Source of the DNA: Rhodovibrionaceae bacterium
GTDB lineage: Bacteria > Pseudomonadota > Alphaproteobacteria > Kiloniellales > DSM-21159
Direction of reading: 5' to 3'
NCBI GenBank assembly: GCA_028279885.1
Contig: JANQMX010000037.1
Coordinates: forward strand, 31,514 to 95,513
DNA: 64,000 bases
Part shown: in pieces, positions 51,528-60,545 of the stretch
Layout: every line of letters starts with the position of its first letter
Numbering within the stretch: position 1 is the first letter of the stretch
Position numbers and translations under genes: made by a program
The notes under the pieces: model-generated
What the model was told of the DNA's origin: nothing
Database searches by the model: none
The model's input: only the letters and a program-made list of their open reading frames with translations

Positions 51528-52835
51528 ATGATCTCGCGGCGAAGCGGGTTATTCGTCCTTGCCTGCGCCCTCTTCGCGGCCGCCTGTCTAACGGCAGCGC
51601 CGGCTGAGGCCCGCAAGTATGCAGCGATCGTGATCGATGCACAGAACGGCTCCGTGCTGCACAGTCGGCACGCCGACGCGAGGCGCTATCCCGCATCGCT
51701 CACCAAGATGATGACGCTCTACATGGTCTTCGAGGCTTTGGAGCAGGGGCGCCTCTCGCTGGACGACCGTTTGAAGATCTCGCGGCGTGCCGCCGGGCAG
51801 CCGGCCTCGAAGGTCGGCTTGCGGGCCGGGCGCACGATCAAAGTGCGCGACGCCATTCTCTCTCTGGTCACCAAGTCGGCCAACGATGTCGCCACCGTGG
51901 TGGCGGAAGGCTTGGCCGGAACAGAGGTGGAGTTCGCGCGCCAGATGACCAAAAGGGCGCGCCAGCTCGGCATGAGCAGCACGACTTTCCGCAATGCCTC
52001 CGGCCTGCCGCATCGCAAGCAGGTGACCACGGCGCGGGACATGGCGCGCCTGTCACGCGCGCTGCTGCGCCACTTCCCGCAGTACTACGACTATTTCTCG
52101 ACCCGGTTTTTCCAGTACGGCGGCAGCCGCTTCAAAAACCACAACGCGCTGCTGCGCAGCTATAGCGGGGCCGACGGCATTAAAACGGGTTACATCCGCG
52201 CATCCGGCTTCAATCTGGCGGCTTCGGCGGAACGCAACGGGCGGCGCGTGATCGCCGTCGTTTTTGGAGGGCGTACGGCACGTACCCGCAACAAGGAGAT
52301 GGAGCGGCTGCTGAACATCGGCTTCTCCCGGAACCCGCGGGTCTTCGTTGCGTCGCCGGTGATTCTGCCGCGTCGCAATCCCCTGCGTACGGCCCAGGCG
52401 CCCACCACCAGTCAACCTGTCGGCTCGGCCATCCAGGCGGAACCGGCGGCCGGTCGGCCGGCCAACATCGCCACCGGCATTCAGCTGCCGCGCCGCAATC
52501 CCTTCTTCCAGCAAGACGGGGAAGCGCAAGCCGTGGCCCTCAACTCCATGGAGCCGGCCGCACCCGGTCCCGCTCAGATGGTGATCGAGGGATGGCAAGT
52601 TCAGGTCGGTGCCTACTCCGGGTTTGCGCAGGCCCACGCGGCTGCGGTGCAAGCGGCCGAGCGCTTGACCGACGATGCGCGCTTCCGCGGCATCTTCGTC
52701 GACAGCGATGGCCAGCGCGAGATCTACCGTGCACGCCTGGTCGGCTTTGAGGAGATGTACCAGGCTGCTCAGGCCTGCGCGGAGCTTCGCCGCCGCGCCT
52801 TCGACTGCTTTGTGACCCGCGACGACGAGGGCTGA
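51528..52835 (+). CDS. D-alanyl-D-alanine carboxypeptidase (DacA type) with SPOR domain
   Basis: This 435-residue periplasmic penicillin-binding protein trims peptidoglycan pentapeptides. After a signal peptide of about 28 residues, the active-site motifs are SLTK with Ser57 and Lys60, SAN at 117-119, and KTG at 219-221. The C-terminal 80 residues form a SPOR domain (WQVQVGAYSGFAQAHAAAVQ), which binds denuded glycan at division sites. The linker contains the duplicated motif PRRNPL and LPRRNPF. The start ATG 51528 follows GGGGTAATAGG. Confidence 0.92.
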   Translation: MISRRSGLFVLACALFAAACLTAAPAEARKYAAIVIDAQNGSVLHSRHADARRYPASLTKMMTLYMVFEALEQGRLSLDDRLKISRRAAGQPASKVGLRAGRTIKVRDAILSLVTKSANDVATVVAEGLAGTEVEFARQMTKRARQLGMSSTTFRNASGLPHRKQVTTARDMARLSRALLRHFPQYYDYFSTRFFQYGGSRFKNHNALLRSYSGADGIKTGYIRASGFNLAASAERNGRRVIAVVFGGRTARTRNKEMERLLNIGFSRNPRVFVASPVILPRRNPLRTAQAPTTSQPVGSAIQAEPAAGRPANIATGIQLPRRNPFFQQDGEAQAVALNSMEPAAPGPAQMVIEGWQVQVGAYSGFAQAHAAAVQAAERLTDDARFRGIFVDSDGQREIYRARLVGFEEMYQAAQACAELRRRAFDCFVTRDDEG

Positions 52836-52844
52836 CCGCAGGCT

Positions 52845-53372
52845 TTAGCCTCGGCTCGCAGGGTTGCTGTCGTTCGGCAGGTTCTTGGCAATGGTGAGCA
52901 GCGCCCGCCGGGTGCGCCAAGGGATGTCGAGCGATTGCAGGTTGGCGGCGCCATAGTCCGTCATCCAGCGCGGCACCTGGCTCAACAGCTTCCTCTTCTC
53001 AAGCCGGCGCCAACGCTCGAAGCGCCATGGACGGCGGCCGACCACCCCGGCATAGGCGGCCAGGAAAACCCAGGCGCGACAGCGCTCGCCGGCTGGCAGC
53101 CGAACTTCCAACTCCTCGGGATGGTAGATGTCCGCCTCGTAGTGCGCCATGCGGGCGAGAGCGCGACGGTCGAGGCCGACCACGAGATCGCCGGTTACAC
53201 GCCGTCCGGCCTGGGGTGTCAGCACGGGGCAGCGGTAGGCGGTGGAGTAGGCGAGGCGGTATCCTGGGAGATGCGCCGCTTTGATCTGCAGCCGGCCGTC
53301 CAGATGCGGAAAGACGGCGGTTCGGACATGAGGGTCGCGCAGGCTGCCGTAGAAGAAGAAGCGCTCAACCAT
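52845..53372 (-). CDS. Gamma-glutamylcyclotransferase-like protein
   Basis: This 175-residue protein of the GGCT/AIG2 fold opens with FFYGSLRDP, the YGSL motif that binds the gamma-glutamyl carboxylate, and later has the acidic residue in HYEADIYHPEEL. Family members cyclise gamma-glutamyl groups or cleave related amides. It lies 21 bases downstream of the phosphomannomutase gene on the same strand and converges with dacA. No functional link to the sugar genes is evident. Confidence 0.82.
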   Translation of the reverse strand: MVERFFFYGSLRDPHVRTAVFPHLDGRLQIKAAHLPGYRLAYSTAYRCPVLTPQAGRRVTGDLVVGLDRRALARMAHYEADIYHPEELEVRLPAGERCRAWVFLAAYAGVVGRRPWRFERWRRLEKRKLLSQVPRWMTDYGAANLQSLDIPWRTRRALLTIAKNLPNDSNPASRG

Positions 53373-53393
53373 TGTCAGTGAACTGTCGTCGGC

Positions 53394-54773
53394 TCAGTCG
53401 AGGTTGGGCTGCAGGCCTTGGTCGGAGAGGTAGCTCCGGACCTCCGTCTTCAATCGTTCGAGGCCGGCCTCACTGTCGGCTTCGCAGCGTACGACCAGCA
53501 CGTCCTGTGTGTTCGAGGCACGCAGCAGCCACCAGCCTTCGGGTGTACGCACGCGAACGCCGTCGACCTCCGAGACTTCGGCGCCTGCTTGCTTTAGGGC
53601 TCCGCGTACGCCTTCGACGACCGGGCTCTTGCGCTCGGCGGGACAGTCGACGCGAATCTCCGGCGTGGCGAAGGTGGCCGGCAGGGACTGTCGGAAGTCA
53701 CGCAGGCTGCCGGCACGGCCTTCCAGCGCCTGCATCACTCTCAGCGCTGCATAGAGGCCGTCGTCGAAGCCGAAGTAGCGGTCGGCGAAGAAGAGGTGGG
53801 CGCTCATCTCGCCGGCGAAGGGAGCGTCGGTCTCCTTCATCTTCGCTTTGATCAGCGAGTGCCCGGTGTTCCACATCAGCGGCTTGCCACCCATCGCGGC
53901 GATACCGTCGAAAAGGGTTTGGCTGGCCTTGACGTCGGCAATGATGGTTGCGCCGGGCCGTTCCTTCAAAATGTCCTCGGCAAGCAGGAGCATCACCTGG
54001 TCGCCCCAGAGGATGCCGCCTTCGCCGTCGATCACGCCTAAGCGATCGCCGTCGCCATCGAAGGCAAAGCCGAGGTCGCAGCCCTTGGCGCGGACGATGT
54101 CCTGCAGCTGCACCAGGTTGGCCGGTACCGTCGGGTCCGGGTGGTGGGCCGGGAAGTTGCCGTCGATGGCTCCGTTGATCACGCGATGCTCGCCGGGCAG
54201 CCGCTTGACGAGCGCCTCTACGGCTTCTCCAGTGGCGCCGTTGCCCGGGTCCCAAGCCGCCTTGAAAGGCCGACTGATGGGTGCACGCTCAAGCAGGACG
54301 TCCAGGTAGCGGGGCGCCAGCCTATGAGCCTCCTCTTCAGCCGTGCCGGTTTCGAAGTCGCCGGCTGCCGCTTGCTGGCCCAGTGCCTGGATGTCCGCGC
54401 CGAAGAAGCTGCTCTTGCCGAGCATCATCTTGAATCCGTTGTATTGCGGCGGGTTGTGGGAGCCGGTCACCATGATGCCGCCATCGGCATCGAGTTCGTA
54501 GACGGCGAAGTAGAGCAGCGGCGTGGGGCCGCATTCCAGGCGCAGCGGCGTCACTCCGCTCGCGCGCAGGCCCTCGCTGACGCCGTCGGCCATGTCGGGC
54601 GAGCTCAGCCGTCCGTCGAAACCGAGCGCGACCCGCGCGCCACCCCGCCGCCGCACCAGCGTACCGAAGGCGCGACCCAGGGCCACCGCATCGGCGCGGT
54701 ACAGGGTTTTGTCGACCAAGCCGCGAATGTCGTACTCGCGTAGGATAGAGGGATCGAAGGGATGGCCGGTCAT
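53394..54773 (-). CDS. Phosphomannomutase/phosphoglucomutase
   Basis: This 459-residue mutase interconverts hexose 6- and 1-phosphates. I read it from ATG 54773, which overlaps the stop of the UDP-glucose dehydrogenase gene (ATGA). The catalytic serine is in VTGSHNPPQYNGFKM, the magnesium loop is FDGDGDRLGV, the sugar-binding loop is GEMSAHLFF, and the phosphate-binding end is RASNTQDVLVVRCE. The dual-specificity AlgC type is likely. It feeds hexose 1-phosphate to galU and ugd in the same operon. Confidence 0.93.
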   Translation of the reverse strand: MTGHPFDPSILREYDIRGLVDKTLYRADAVALGRAFGTLVRRRGGARVALGFDGRLSSPDMADGVSEGLRASGVTPLRLECGPTPLLYFAVYELDADGGIMVTGSHNPPQYNGFKMMLGKSSFFGADIQALGQQAAAGDFETGTAEEEAHRLAPRYLDVLLERAPISRPFKAAWDPGNGATGEAVEALVKRLPGEHRVINGAIDGNFPAHHPDPTVPANLVQLQDIVRAKGCDLGFAFDGDGDRLGVIDGEGGILWGDQVMLLLAEDILKERPGATIIADVKASQTLFDGIAAMGGKPLMWNTGHSLIKAKMKETDAPFAGEMSAHLFFADRYFGFDDGLYAALRVMQALEGRAGSLRDFRQSLPATFATPEIRVDCPAERKSPVVEGVRGALKQAGAEVSEVDGVRVRTPEGWWLLRASNTQDVLVVRCEADSEAGLERLKTEVRSYLSDQGLQPNLD

Positions 54774-56107
54774 GGATGTTTTGCCTCGTTGTGGGTCCGG
54801 CCGACGGAGGCGTAGTGGAAGCCGCGTGCTGCCATGTCGTCGGGCTGGTAGATGTTGCGCAGATCGACCATGGCGGGCTGGCGCATCAGCCCTCTGATGC
54901 GGTCGAGGTCGAGGTTCCGGAACTGGTTCCACTCGGTGACGATCACCAGGCAGTCGGCGCCGGTGGCGGCGTCGTAGGGGTCTTCCAGCCACTCGAGATC
55001 GGTGAGCAGCTTTTTGGCTTCCTCCATGCCGACGGGATCGTGGACGCGGAGCTTGGCGCCTGCCTCCTGCAGACGCGGCACGATAACCAGCGAGGGTGCC
55101 TCCCGCATGTCGTCGGTGTTGGGCTTGAAGGTGAGGCCGAGCACGGCGATCGTCTTGCCGGCGACGCTGCCGCCGCAGTGCGCGATGATCTTGTCGGCCA
55201 TGGCCTCCTTACGCTGTTCGTTGACGGCAACCACAGCTTCCACGATCTGCGTCGGCGTGCCGGCCTCCCGCGCACTGGTGACGAGCGCGAGCGTGTCCTT
55301 GGGGAAGCATGAGCCGCCGTAGCCGGGGCCGGCGTGAAGGAACTTGCTGCCGATACGGCCGTCCAGGCCGATGCCCCGCGCCACCTGCTGCACGTTGCCG
55401 CCAAGCTTTTCGCAGATGTCCGCCATCTCATTGATGAAGGTGATCTTCGTGGCCAGGAAGGCGTTGGCCGCGTACTTGATCAGCTCTGCTGTTTCGAGAT
55501 CGGCGAAGAGGATGGGCGTTTCGTTGAGAAAAAGCGGGCGATAGAGCGCACGAAGCACAGCCGCGGCCCGCTCGCTTTCGCAGCCGATCACCACACGGTC
55601 CGGGCGCATGAAGTCCTCGATGGCGGAACCCTCGCGCAGGAATTCGGGGTTTGAGGCCACGTCGTAGTCCTCCCCGGCTGCGAGGTCGGGGCGTTGTTCG
55701 GCGAGCAACCCGGCGATGCGGCGGCCGCTTCCGACCGGCACCGTGGACTTGGTAACGATGACGCTGTAGCGCTTCAGTGCCTTGGCGATGTCGCGCACGG
55801 CGGCGTCGACGTAGGTGAGATCGGCTTGACCGTCGCCGCGGCGGGTTGGGGTGCCGACGGCCAGGAAGACCGCATCTGCGTCCTCGACCGCAGCGGCCAG
55901 ATCGTCGCTGAACGTCAGGCGACCGGCGGCGGTATTGCGGGCCACCAGGTCTTCCAGCCCGGGTTCGTAGATGGGGATCTCGCCTCGCCGAAGGCGTGCG
56001 ATCTTGTCCTGGTCGTTGTCGACGCAAACGACCTCCGTGCCGAATTCCGAAAAGCAGGCTCCTGAGACCAGGCCGACGTATCCGGAACCGATCATGGCGA
56101 TGCGCAT
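54770..56107 (-). CDS. ugd: UDP-glucose 6-dehydrogenase
   Basis: This 445-residue NAD enzyme oxidises UDP-glucose to UDP-glucuronate. The N-terminal fold is IGSGYVGLVSGACFSEFG. The catalytic cysteine is in GPGYGGSCFPKDTLAL, and the C-terminal UDP-binding domain has LGLTFKPNTDDMREAPSL. It lies 49 bases downstream of galU and overlaps the mutase gene. The product would supply glucuronate-containing exopolysaccharide or lipid. Confidence 0.95.
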   Translation of the reverse strand: MRIAMIGSGYVGLVSGACFSEFGTEVVCVDNDQDKIARLRRGEIPIYEPGLEDLVARNTAAGRLTFSDDLAAAVEDADAVFLAVGTPTRRGDGQADLTYVDAAVRDIAKALKRYSVIVTKSTVPVGSGRRIAGLLAEQRPDLAAGEDYDVASNPEFLREGSAIEDFMRPDRVVIGCESERAAAVLRALYRPLFLNETPILFADLETAELIKYAANAFLATKITFINEMADICEKLGGNVQQVARGIGLDGRIGSKFLHAGPGYGGSCFPKDTLALVTSAREAGTPTQIVEAVVAVNEQRKEAMADKIIAHCGGSVAGKTIAVLGLTFKPNTDDMREAPSLVIVPRLQEAGAKLRVHDPVGMEEAKKLLTDLEWLEDPYDAATGADCLVIVTEWNQFRNLDLDRIRGLMRQPAMVDLRNIYQPDDMAARGFHYASVGRTHNEAKHP

Positions 56108-56156
56108 GGCGCGGTGGTGTCCTCAGCGTTGCAGGGTGGATGGAGCCGGGGAGGGC

Positions 56157-57032
56157 TTAGCTGGCTCCGCCATTGCGCGCGATGATGTCACGCATGGCTT
56201 CGCCCAGGTCGTCGCGGGCAAGAGCGAAGGCGACGGTCGCTTCCAGAAAGCCTGCCTTGTCGCCGCAGTCGTAGCGGCGGCCCTCGAAGCGATAGCCGTT
56301 GAAGGGCAGACGACCGATGGTTCGCGCCATGGCGTCGGTAAGCTGAATCTCACCTCCGGCGCCAACCTCCTGCCGATCCAACTCCTGCAGCACCTCGGGC
56401 TGCAGAATGTAGCGTCCGATAATTGAGAGGGTGGAAGGTGCATCCTCCGGCGAAGGCTTCTCCACCAACCCCTTGGCCCGGACAAGACGGCCATCCTCCT
56501 CGACCACATCCAGGATGCCGTAGCGCTGGGTCTCGTCACGCGGCACGTCCATGACCGCCACCATGTTGCCGCCAAGCTCGGCGTGCGCATCCACCATCTG
56601 GGCAAGGCAGGGGCTTTCGGCCTGGATCAGATCGTCAGCCAGCAGCACGGCAAAGGGCTCATTGCCGATCGAGTGCCGGGCGCACCAGACCGCATGGCCG
56701 AGGCCGAGGGGCTCCTGCTGGCGCGTGTAGGCGATTTGTCCGGGCGGAGGCATGAAAGCGAGGGCTTGCTCGAGCAGGGCGGTCTTGCCTCGGCTTTGCA
56801 GGGTCTGTTCCAGCTCCCAGGAGCGGTCGAAGTGGTCCTCGATCGCCGTCTTGCCGCGGCCGGTGACGAAAATGAACTCCTCGATGCCGGCGGCGCGCGC
56901 CTCTTCCACCGCGTACTGAATCAGCGGCTTGTCGACGATCGGCAGCATTTCCTTTGGCATGGCCTTGGTGGCCGGCAGAAAGCGGGTGCCGAGGCCACCC
57001 ACGGGCAGGATGGCTTTCTTCACATGGGGCAT
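56157..57032 (-). CDS. galU: UTP-glucose-1-phosphate uridylyltransferase
   Basis: This 291-residue enzyme makes UDP-glucose. The nucleotide-binding start is ILPVGGLGTRFLPATKAMPKE, followed by KPLIQYAVEEA, PLGLGHAVWCARH, the VLLADDLI metal site and a late EGRRYDCGDKAGFLEA. It is the first gene of the galU-ugd-mutase run. Its promoter is likely in the 255 bases upstream, which I see nothing else in. Confidence 0.95.
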   Translation of the reverse strand: MPHVKKAILPVGGLGTRFLPATKAMPKEMLPIVDKPLIQYAVEEARAAGIEEFIFVTGRGKTAIEDHFDRSWELEQTLQSRGKTALLEQALAFMPPPGQIAYTRQQEPLGLGHAVWCARHSIGNEPFAVLLADDLIQAESPCLAQMVDAHAELGGNMVAVMDVPRDETQRYGILDVVEEDGRLVRAKGLVEKPSPEDAPSTLSIIGRYILQPEVLQELDRQEVGAGGEIQLTDAMARTIGRLPFNGYRFEGRRYDCGDKAGFLEATVAFALARDDLGEAMRDIIARNGGAS

Positions 57033-57287
57033 GATGCGGCTTGCCGTTGGCCTGTGATCGGGTGCGATGGCGAAAGAACTGAACTGTTGTCCGGTCTAGC
57101 CGATTTGCCTGGATTGGTCGAGCCTCGCGGCAAACCCGCCGCGTTCGGGCCCGCGCAGCGAGCGCAAGCTGTGGCCGCGATGGGACACTACGGAGCGCTT
57201 CGGCAGGCCCAAGCGGTTCCGGTTGACATCAGCAAGAGGCGTGCAGGGATTGACGATGCCGGTTTGGCGGCACTGGACGACCCTGTG

Positions 57288-59096
57288 TCAGTTGAGCAGC
57301 TCAGGCTCGATCTCGGTCAGCGTGCGGGCGCCGGCGACGATGCTCTCCGCCAAGCCGCCTGACTGCGGCAAGATGTTGGCGCCGTAAAAACGTGCCGTCG
57401 CCCGCTTGCTTTCGAGAAACAGCGTGCTGCCGTTGCCGTCGGCCAAACGGCGCTCGGCCGCCATGGCAGACTTGGCCATCAGCCAGCCTGCCGTGACCGT
57501 GCCCATCAGCTTCAGGTATGGTGTCGCCGCCGCCGCCACGGCAACGCGATCACGCGAGGCCTGAGCCATCAGCCAGTCCGTGGCCCGGCGCAGGTCCGCG
57601 ATACCGGCCGAAAGTTGCGTGGCCAGCTCCGGTCCGCAGCTTCCGTTCTTCGTGCCGGCGTCGTTCAGTCCTTGAGCGAACTCCTCCATCCGGGCCATCA
57701 ACGCGCGGGCGGTGGCGCCGTCGTGGCGGATGATCTTGCGGCCGACCAGGTCGAGCGCCTGGATACCGTTGGTGCCCTCATAGATCGGATTGATGCGCGC
57801 GTCGCGGTAGTGCTGCGCGGCGCCGGTCTCCTCGATGAAGCCCATGCCGCCATGAACCTGCAGGCCAAGCGACGCCACCTCGACGCCGAGGTCGGTGCAC
57901 CAGGCCTTCACCACCGGAGTCAGCAGCTCCACAAGATAAAGCTGCGCTCGCTCCTGCTCGATCGCATCCGGATGCCGGCTGGCGGTATCGACCCCGGCGA
58001 CCGTGTGATAGGCCAGAGCCCGCGCGGCCTCGCAGTAGGCCTTCATGGTCATGAGATTTCGCTGCACGTCGGGATGCCGAATGATCGGTCCGGCTTCGCC
58101 CGCGCTGCTGCCATAGGGGCGCCCTTGTGTGCGTTGGCGGGCGTAGTCGAGGGCCTGGCGGTACGCTCGGTCGGCGATGGCGACCCCTTGCATGCCGACG
58201 GCGAGACGGGCGTTGTTCATCATGGTGAACATCTGGGCCATGCCCTCGCACTCCTCACCGACCAGATAGCCGACGGCGCCCTCATTGTCGCCGTAGGCCA
58301 TGACGCAGGTCGGGGAGCCGTGGATGCCGAGCTTGCGCTCGAGCGAAACGCAGCGCAGGTCGTTGCGGGGGCCGGGTGTCCCATCTGGATTGAGCAGGTA
58401 CTTCGGCACGATGAAAAGGCTGATGCCCTTGGTCCCGGCCGGGGCGTCGGGGGTGCGCGCCAGGACCATGTGAATGATGTTGTCGGCGAAGTCGTGCTCA
58501 CCATAGGTGATGTAGATCTTCTGGCCGCGAATGCGGTACTGCGTGCCGTCGCGCTCGGCCTTGGTGCGCACTGCCCCGACATCCGAGCCGGCCTGCGGCT
58601 CGGTCAGGTTCATGGTCCCGGTCCACTCGCCGGTGATCAGCTTCTCCAGGTAGAGCGCCTTCTGCTCTTCGCTGCCGTGGTGCTGCAGCAGGTCGACCGC
58701 CCCTTGGGTCAGCAGCGGACAGAGCGCGAAGGACATGTTGGAGGCGTTCCACATCTCCAGGAGCGAGAAGCCCAGGACCGACGGAAGACCCTGACCGCCG
58801 TAGGCCGGATCGAAGGGCAGAGCCGGCCAGCCGGCCTCGACGAACTGATGGTAAGCCTCTTTGAAGCCGGCCGGTGTGCGCACCACGCCGTTCTCGATCT
58901 TCGCGCCCTCGCGGTCGCCGGAGTGGTTGAGCGGCGCGATCACCTCGGATGCCAGCTTGGAGGCCTCTTCCAGCACTGCCTCTACCAGGTCGGGCGTCGC
59001 CTCTTCGAAGCCGGGATAACTGGCGATCTGCGGCAGGCCGGCAATCTCGTCCAAGACGAAGCGCATCTCTTCGGTTGGTGGGCGGTAGTCGCTCAT
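57288..59096 (-). CDS. Acyl-CoA dehydrogenase, large DmdC-like family
   Basis: This 602-residue flavoprotein is longer than the usual 380-residue acyl-CoA dehydrogenases and carries the extra C-terminal domain of the DmdC-like group (3-methylmercaptopropionyl-CoA dehydrogenase relatives). Visible landmarks are the FAD-contacting LTEPQAGSDVGAVRTKA, IRGQKIYITYGEHDF, HGGMGFIEETGAAQHYRDARI (read in parts), and YEGTNGIQALDLVGRK with the likely catalytic glutamate. The substrate may be a short or sulfur-containing acyl-CoA. It is coupled to the upstream flavoprotein by a one-base overlap. Confidence 0.88.
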   Translation of the reverse strand: MSDYRPPTEEMRFVLDEIAGLPQIASYPGFEEATPDLVEAVLEEASKLASEVIAPLNHSGDREGAKIENGVVRTPAGFKEAYHQFVEAGWPALPFDPAYGGQGLPSVLGFSLLEMWNASNMSFALCPLLTQGAVDLLQHHGSEEQKALYLEKLITGEWTGTMNLTEPQAGSDVGAVRTKAERDGTQYRIRGQKIYITYGEHDFADNIIHMVLARTPDAPAGTKGISLFIVPKYLLNPDGTPGPRNDLRCVSLERKLGIHGSPTCVMAYGDNEGAVGYLVGEECEGMAQMFTMMNNARLAVGMQGVAIADRAYRQALDYARQRTQGRPYGSSAGEAGPIIRHPDVQRNLMTMKAYCEAARALAYHTVAGVDTASRHPDAIEQERAQLYLVELLTPVVKAWCTDLGVEVASLGLQVHGGMGFIEETGAAQHYRDARINPIYEGTNGIQALDLVGRKIIRHDGATARALMARMEEFAQGLNDAGTKNGSCGPELATQLSAGIADLRRATDWLMAQASRDRVAVAAAATPYLKLMGTVTAGWLMAKSAMAAERRLADGNGSTLFLESKRATARFYGANILPQSGGLAESIVAGARTLTEIEPELLN

Positions 59097-60532
59097 TAGA
59101 TCACCTTGCCGGGATTGAAGAGGTCGTCGGGGTCGAAGCTGTGCTTGATCCGGCGCATCAGCTCGAGCTCGACCGGATCCTTGAAGCGGCGGTTTTCCGC
59201 CAGCTTGAAGCGTCCAATCCCGTGCTCGGCCGAGATCGAGCCGCCCATGGCATGCACGACATCGTGGACGGCTGCGTTGACCTCATCCCAGCGGGCCAAG
59301 TAGGCGGCCGTGTCGGCGTCTTCCGGTTGGGTGAGGTTGAAGTGGATGTTGCCGTCGCCGAGATGGCCGAAGGGTACCGGTCGAATGCCGGGCACCAGGC
59401 GTTCCACCAGCGCGCTCGCCTCGGCAATAAAATCCGGCGTGCGAGAGACGGGAACGGAGACGTCGTGCTTGATCGAGCCACCCTCGTACTTTTGAGCTTC
59501 GACAATGGCCTCGCGGATACGCCACAGCGCCGCCGACTGACTGGCGCTCTCGGCGAAGGTCGCGTCGCTCACCAATTGCCGCTCGAAGGCTTCGCCAAGG
59601 GCCTCTTCCAGCGCTGCACGCAGGCCGCCCTCGGCACGGCCGCCGAACAGCTCGATCAGCACGTACCAGGGTGACGGCTGCGAGAGGGGGTTGGCGATGC
59701 CGGACACGTGCTTGACGGCGAAGTCGATGGCGCGTCGCGGCATCAGCTCGAAGGAGGTCACGCTGTCGCCCGTCTCGGAGCGGGTTAGCTCCAAGAGGCT
59801 TAGGGCTGCGGCCGGGTTTGGCACCGCGGCGAGGGCGGTGACCACCTCACGCGGCCGCGGGAAGAGCTTGAGCACCGCGGCGGTGATCACGCCCAAGGTG
59901 CCTTCGGCACCGATGAAGAGCTGCTTGAGGTCGTAGCCCGTGTTGTCCTTGCGCAGGCGGCGCAGCCCGCTCCAGATACGGCCGTCTGGCAGCACCACCT
60001 CGAGGCCCAGGACCAGCTCGCGCATGTTGCCGAAGCGCAGCACCTGGACGCCGCCGGCGTTGGTCGAGAGATTTCCGCCGATCTGGCAGGTGCCCTCGGC
60101 ACCAAGGCTGAGGGGGAACAGCCGGTCGGCCGCCTCGGCGGCCTGCTGCACCTGCTGCAGGATGCAACCGGCCTCGACCGTGACGGTGAAGTTGCTGGCG
60201 TCGAGCTCGCGTATGCGGTTCATGCGGCCGAGGCTCAGCACGATCTCGCGGCCAGCCTCGAAGGGCACGCTGCCGCCGGTCAGCCCAGTGTTGCCGCCTT
60301 GCGGCACGATGGGGATGCGCGCCTCGGCACAGGCCTGCACCACGGCGGAGACCTCCTCGACCGAAGCGGGCCGCACCACGAACGGTGTGCGACCTCGCAC
60401 GCGTCCGCGCTGGTCCTCCACATAGGGCGCCAAGGCATCCGGGTCTTCGATCAAGCCTTTCGGACCGACGATCGCAGCGATCACCGGCTTTATGTCCTCT
60501 CCGGACTGCCCGCTTGCAACGGCCTGGGTCAC
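59096..60532 (-). CDS. FAD-linked oxidase, D-2-hydroxyglutarate/D-lactate dehydrogenase-like
   Basis: This 478-residue VAO-fold flavoenzyme has the FAD motif PQGGNTGLTGGSVPF, GTCQIGGNLSTNAGGVQVLR and GAEGTLGVITAAVLKL, followed by the C-terminal HLGDGNIHFNL and EHGIGRFKLAE segments that hold substrate and metal ligands. Length and motifs match D-2-hydroxyglutarate dehydrogenase or GlcD-like enzymes, which oxidise D-2-hydroxy acids to keto acids. Its stop overlaps the acyl-CoA dehydrogenase start by one base (TAATG), and tsaC lies 13 bases upstream. Confidence 0.88.
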   Translation of the reverse strand: MTQAVASGQSGEDIKPVIAAIVGPKGLIEDPDALAPYVEDQRGRVRGRTPFVVRPASVEEVSAVVQACAEARIPIVPQGGNTGLTGGSVPFEAGREIVLSLGRMNRIRELDASNFTVTVEAGCILQQVQQAAEAADRLFPLSLGAEGTCQIGGNLSTNAGGVQVLRFGNMRELVLGLEVVLPDGRIWSGLRRLRKDNTGYDLKQLFIGAEGTLGVITAAVLKLFPRPREVVTALAAVPNPAAALSLLELTRSETGDSVTSFELMPRRAIDFAVKHVSGIANPLSQPSPWYVLIELFGGRAEGGLRAALEEALGEAFERQLVSDATFAESASQSAALWRIREAIVEAQKYEGGSIKHDVSVPVSRTPDFIAEASALVERLVPGIRPVPFGHLGDGNIHFNLTQPEDADTAAYLARWDEVNAAVHDVVHAMGGSISAEHGIGRFKLAENRRFKDPVELELMRRIKHSFDPDDLFNPGKVI

Positions 60533-60545
60533 GACATGCTCTCCG

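Noticed and set aside
57615..59099. 494-residue plus-strand open frame opposite the acyl-CoA dehydrogenase
   Set aside because: The minus strand has unmistakable flavoprotein motifs; the plus frame is compositionally odd and unconserved to my eye.
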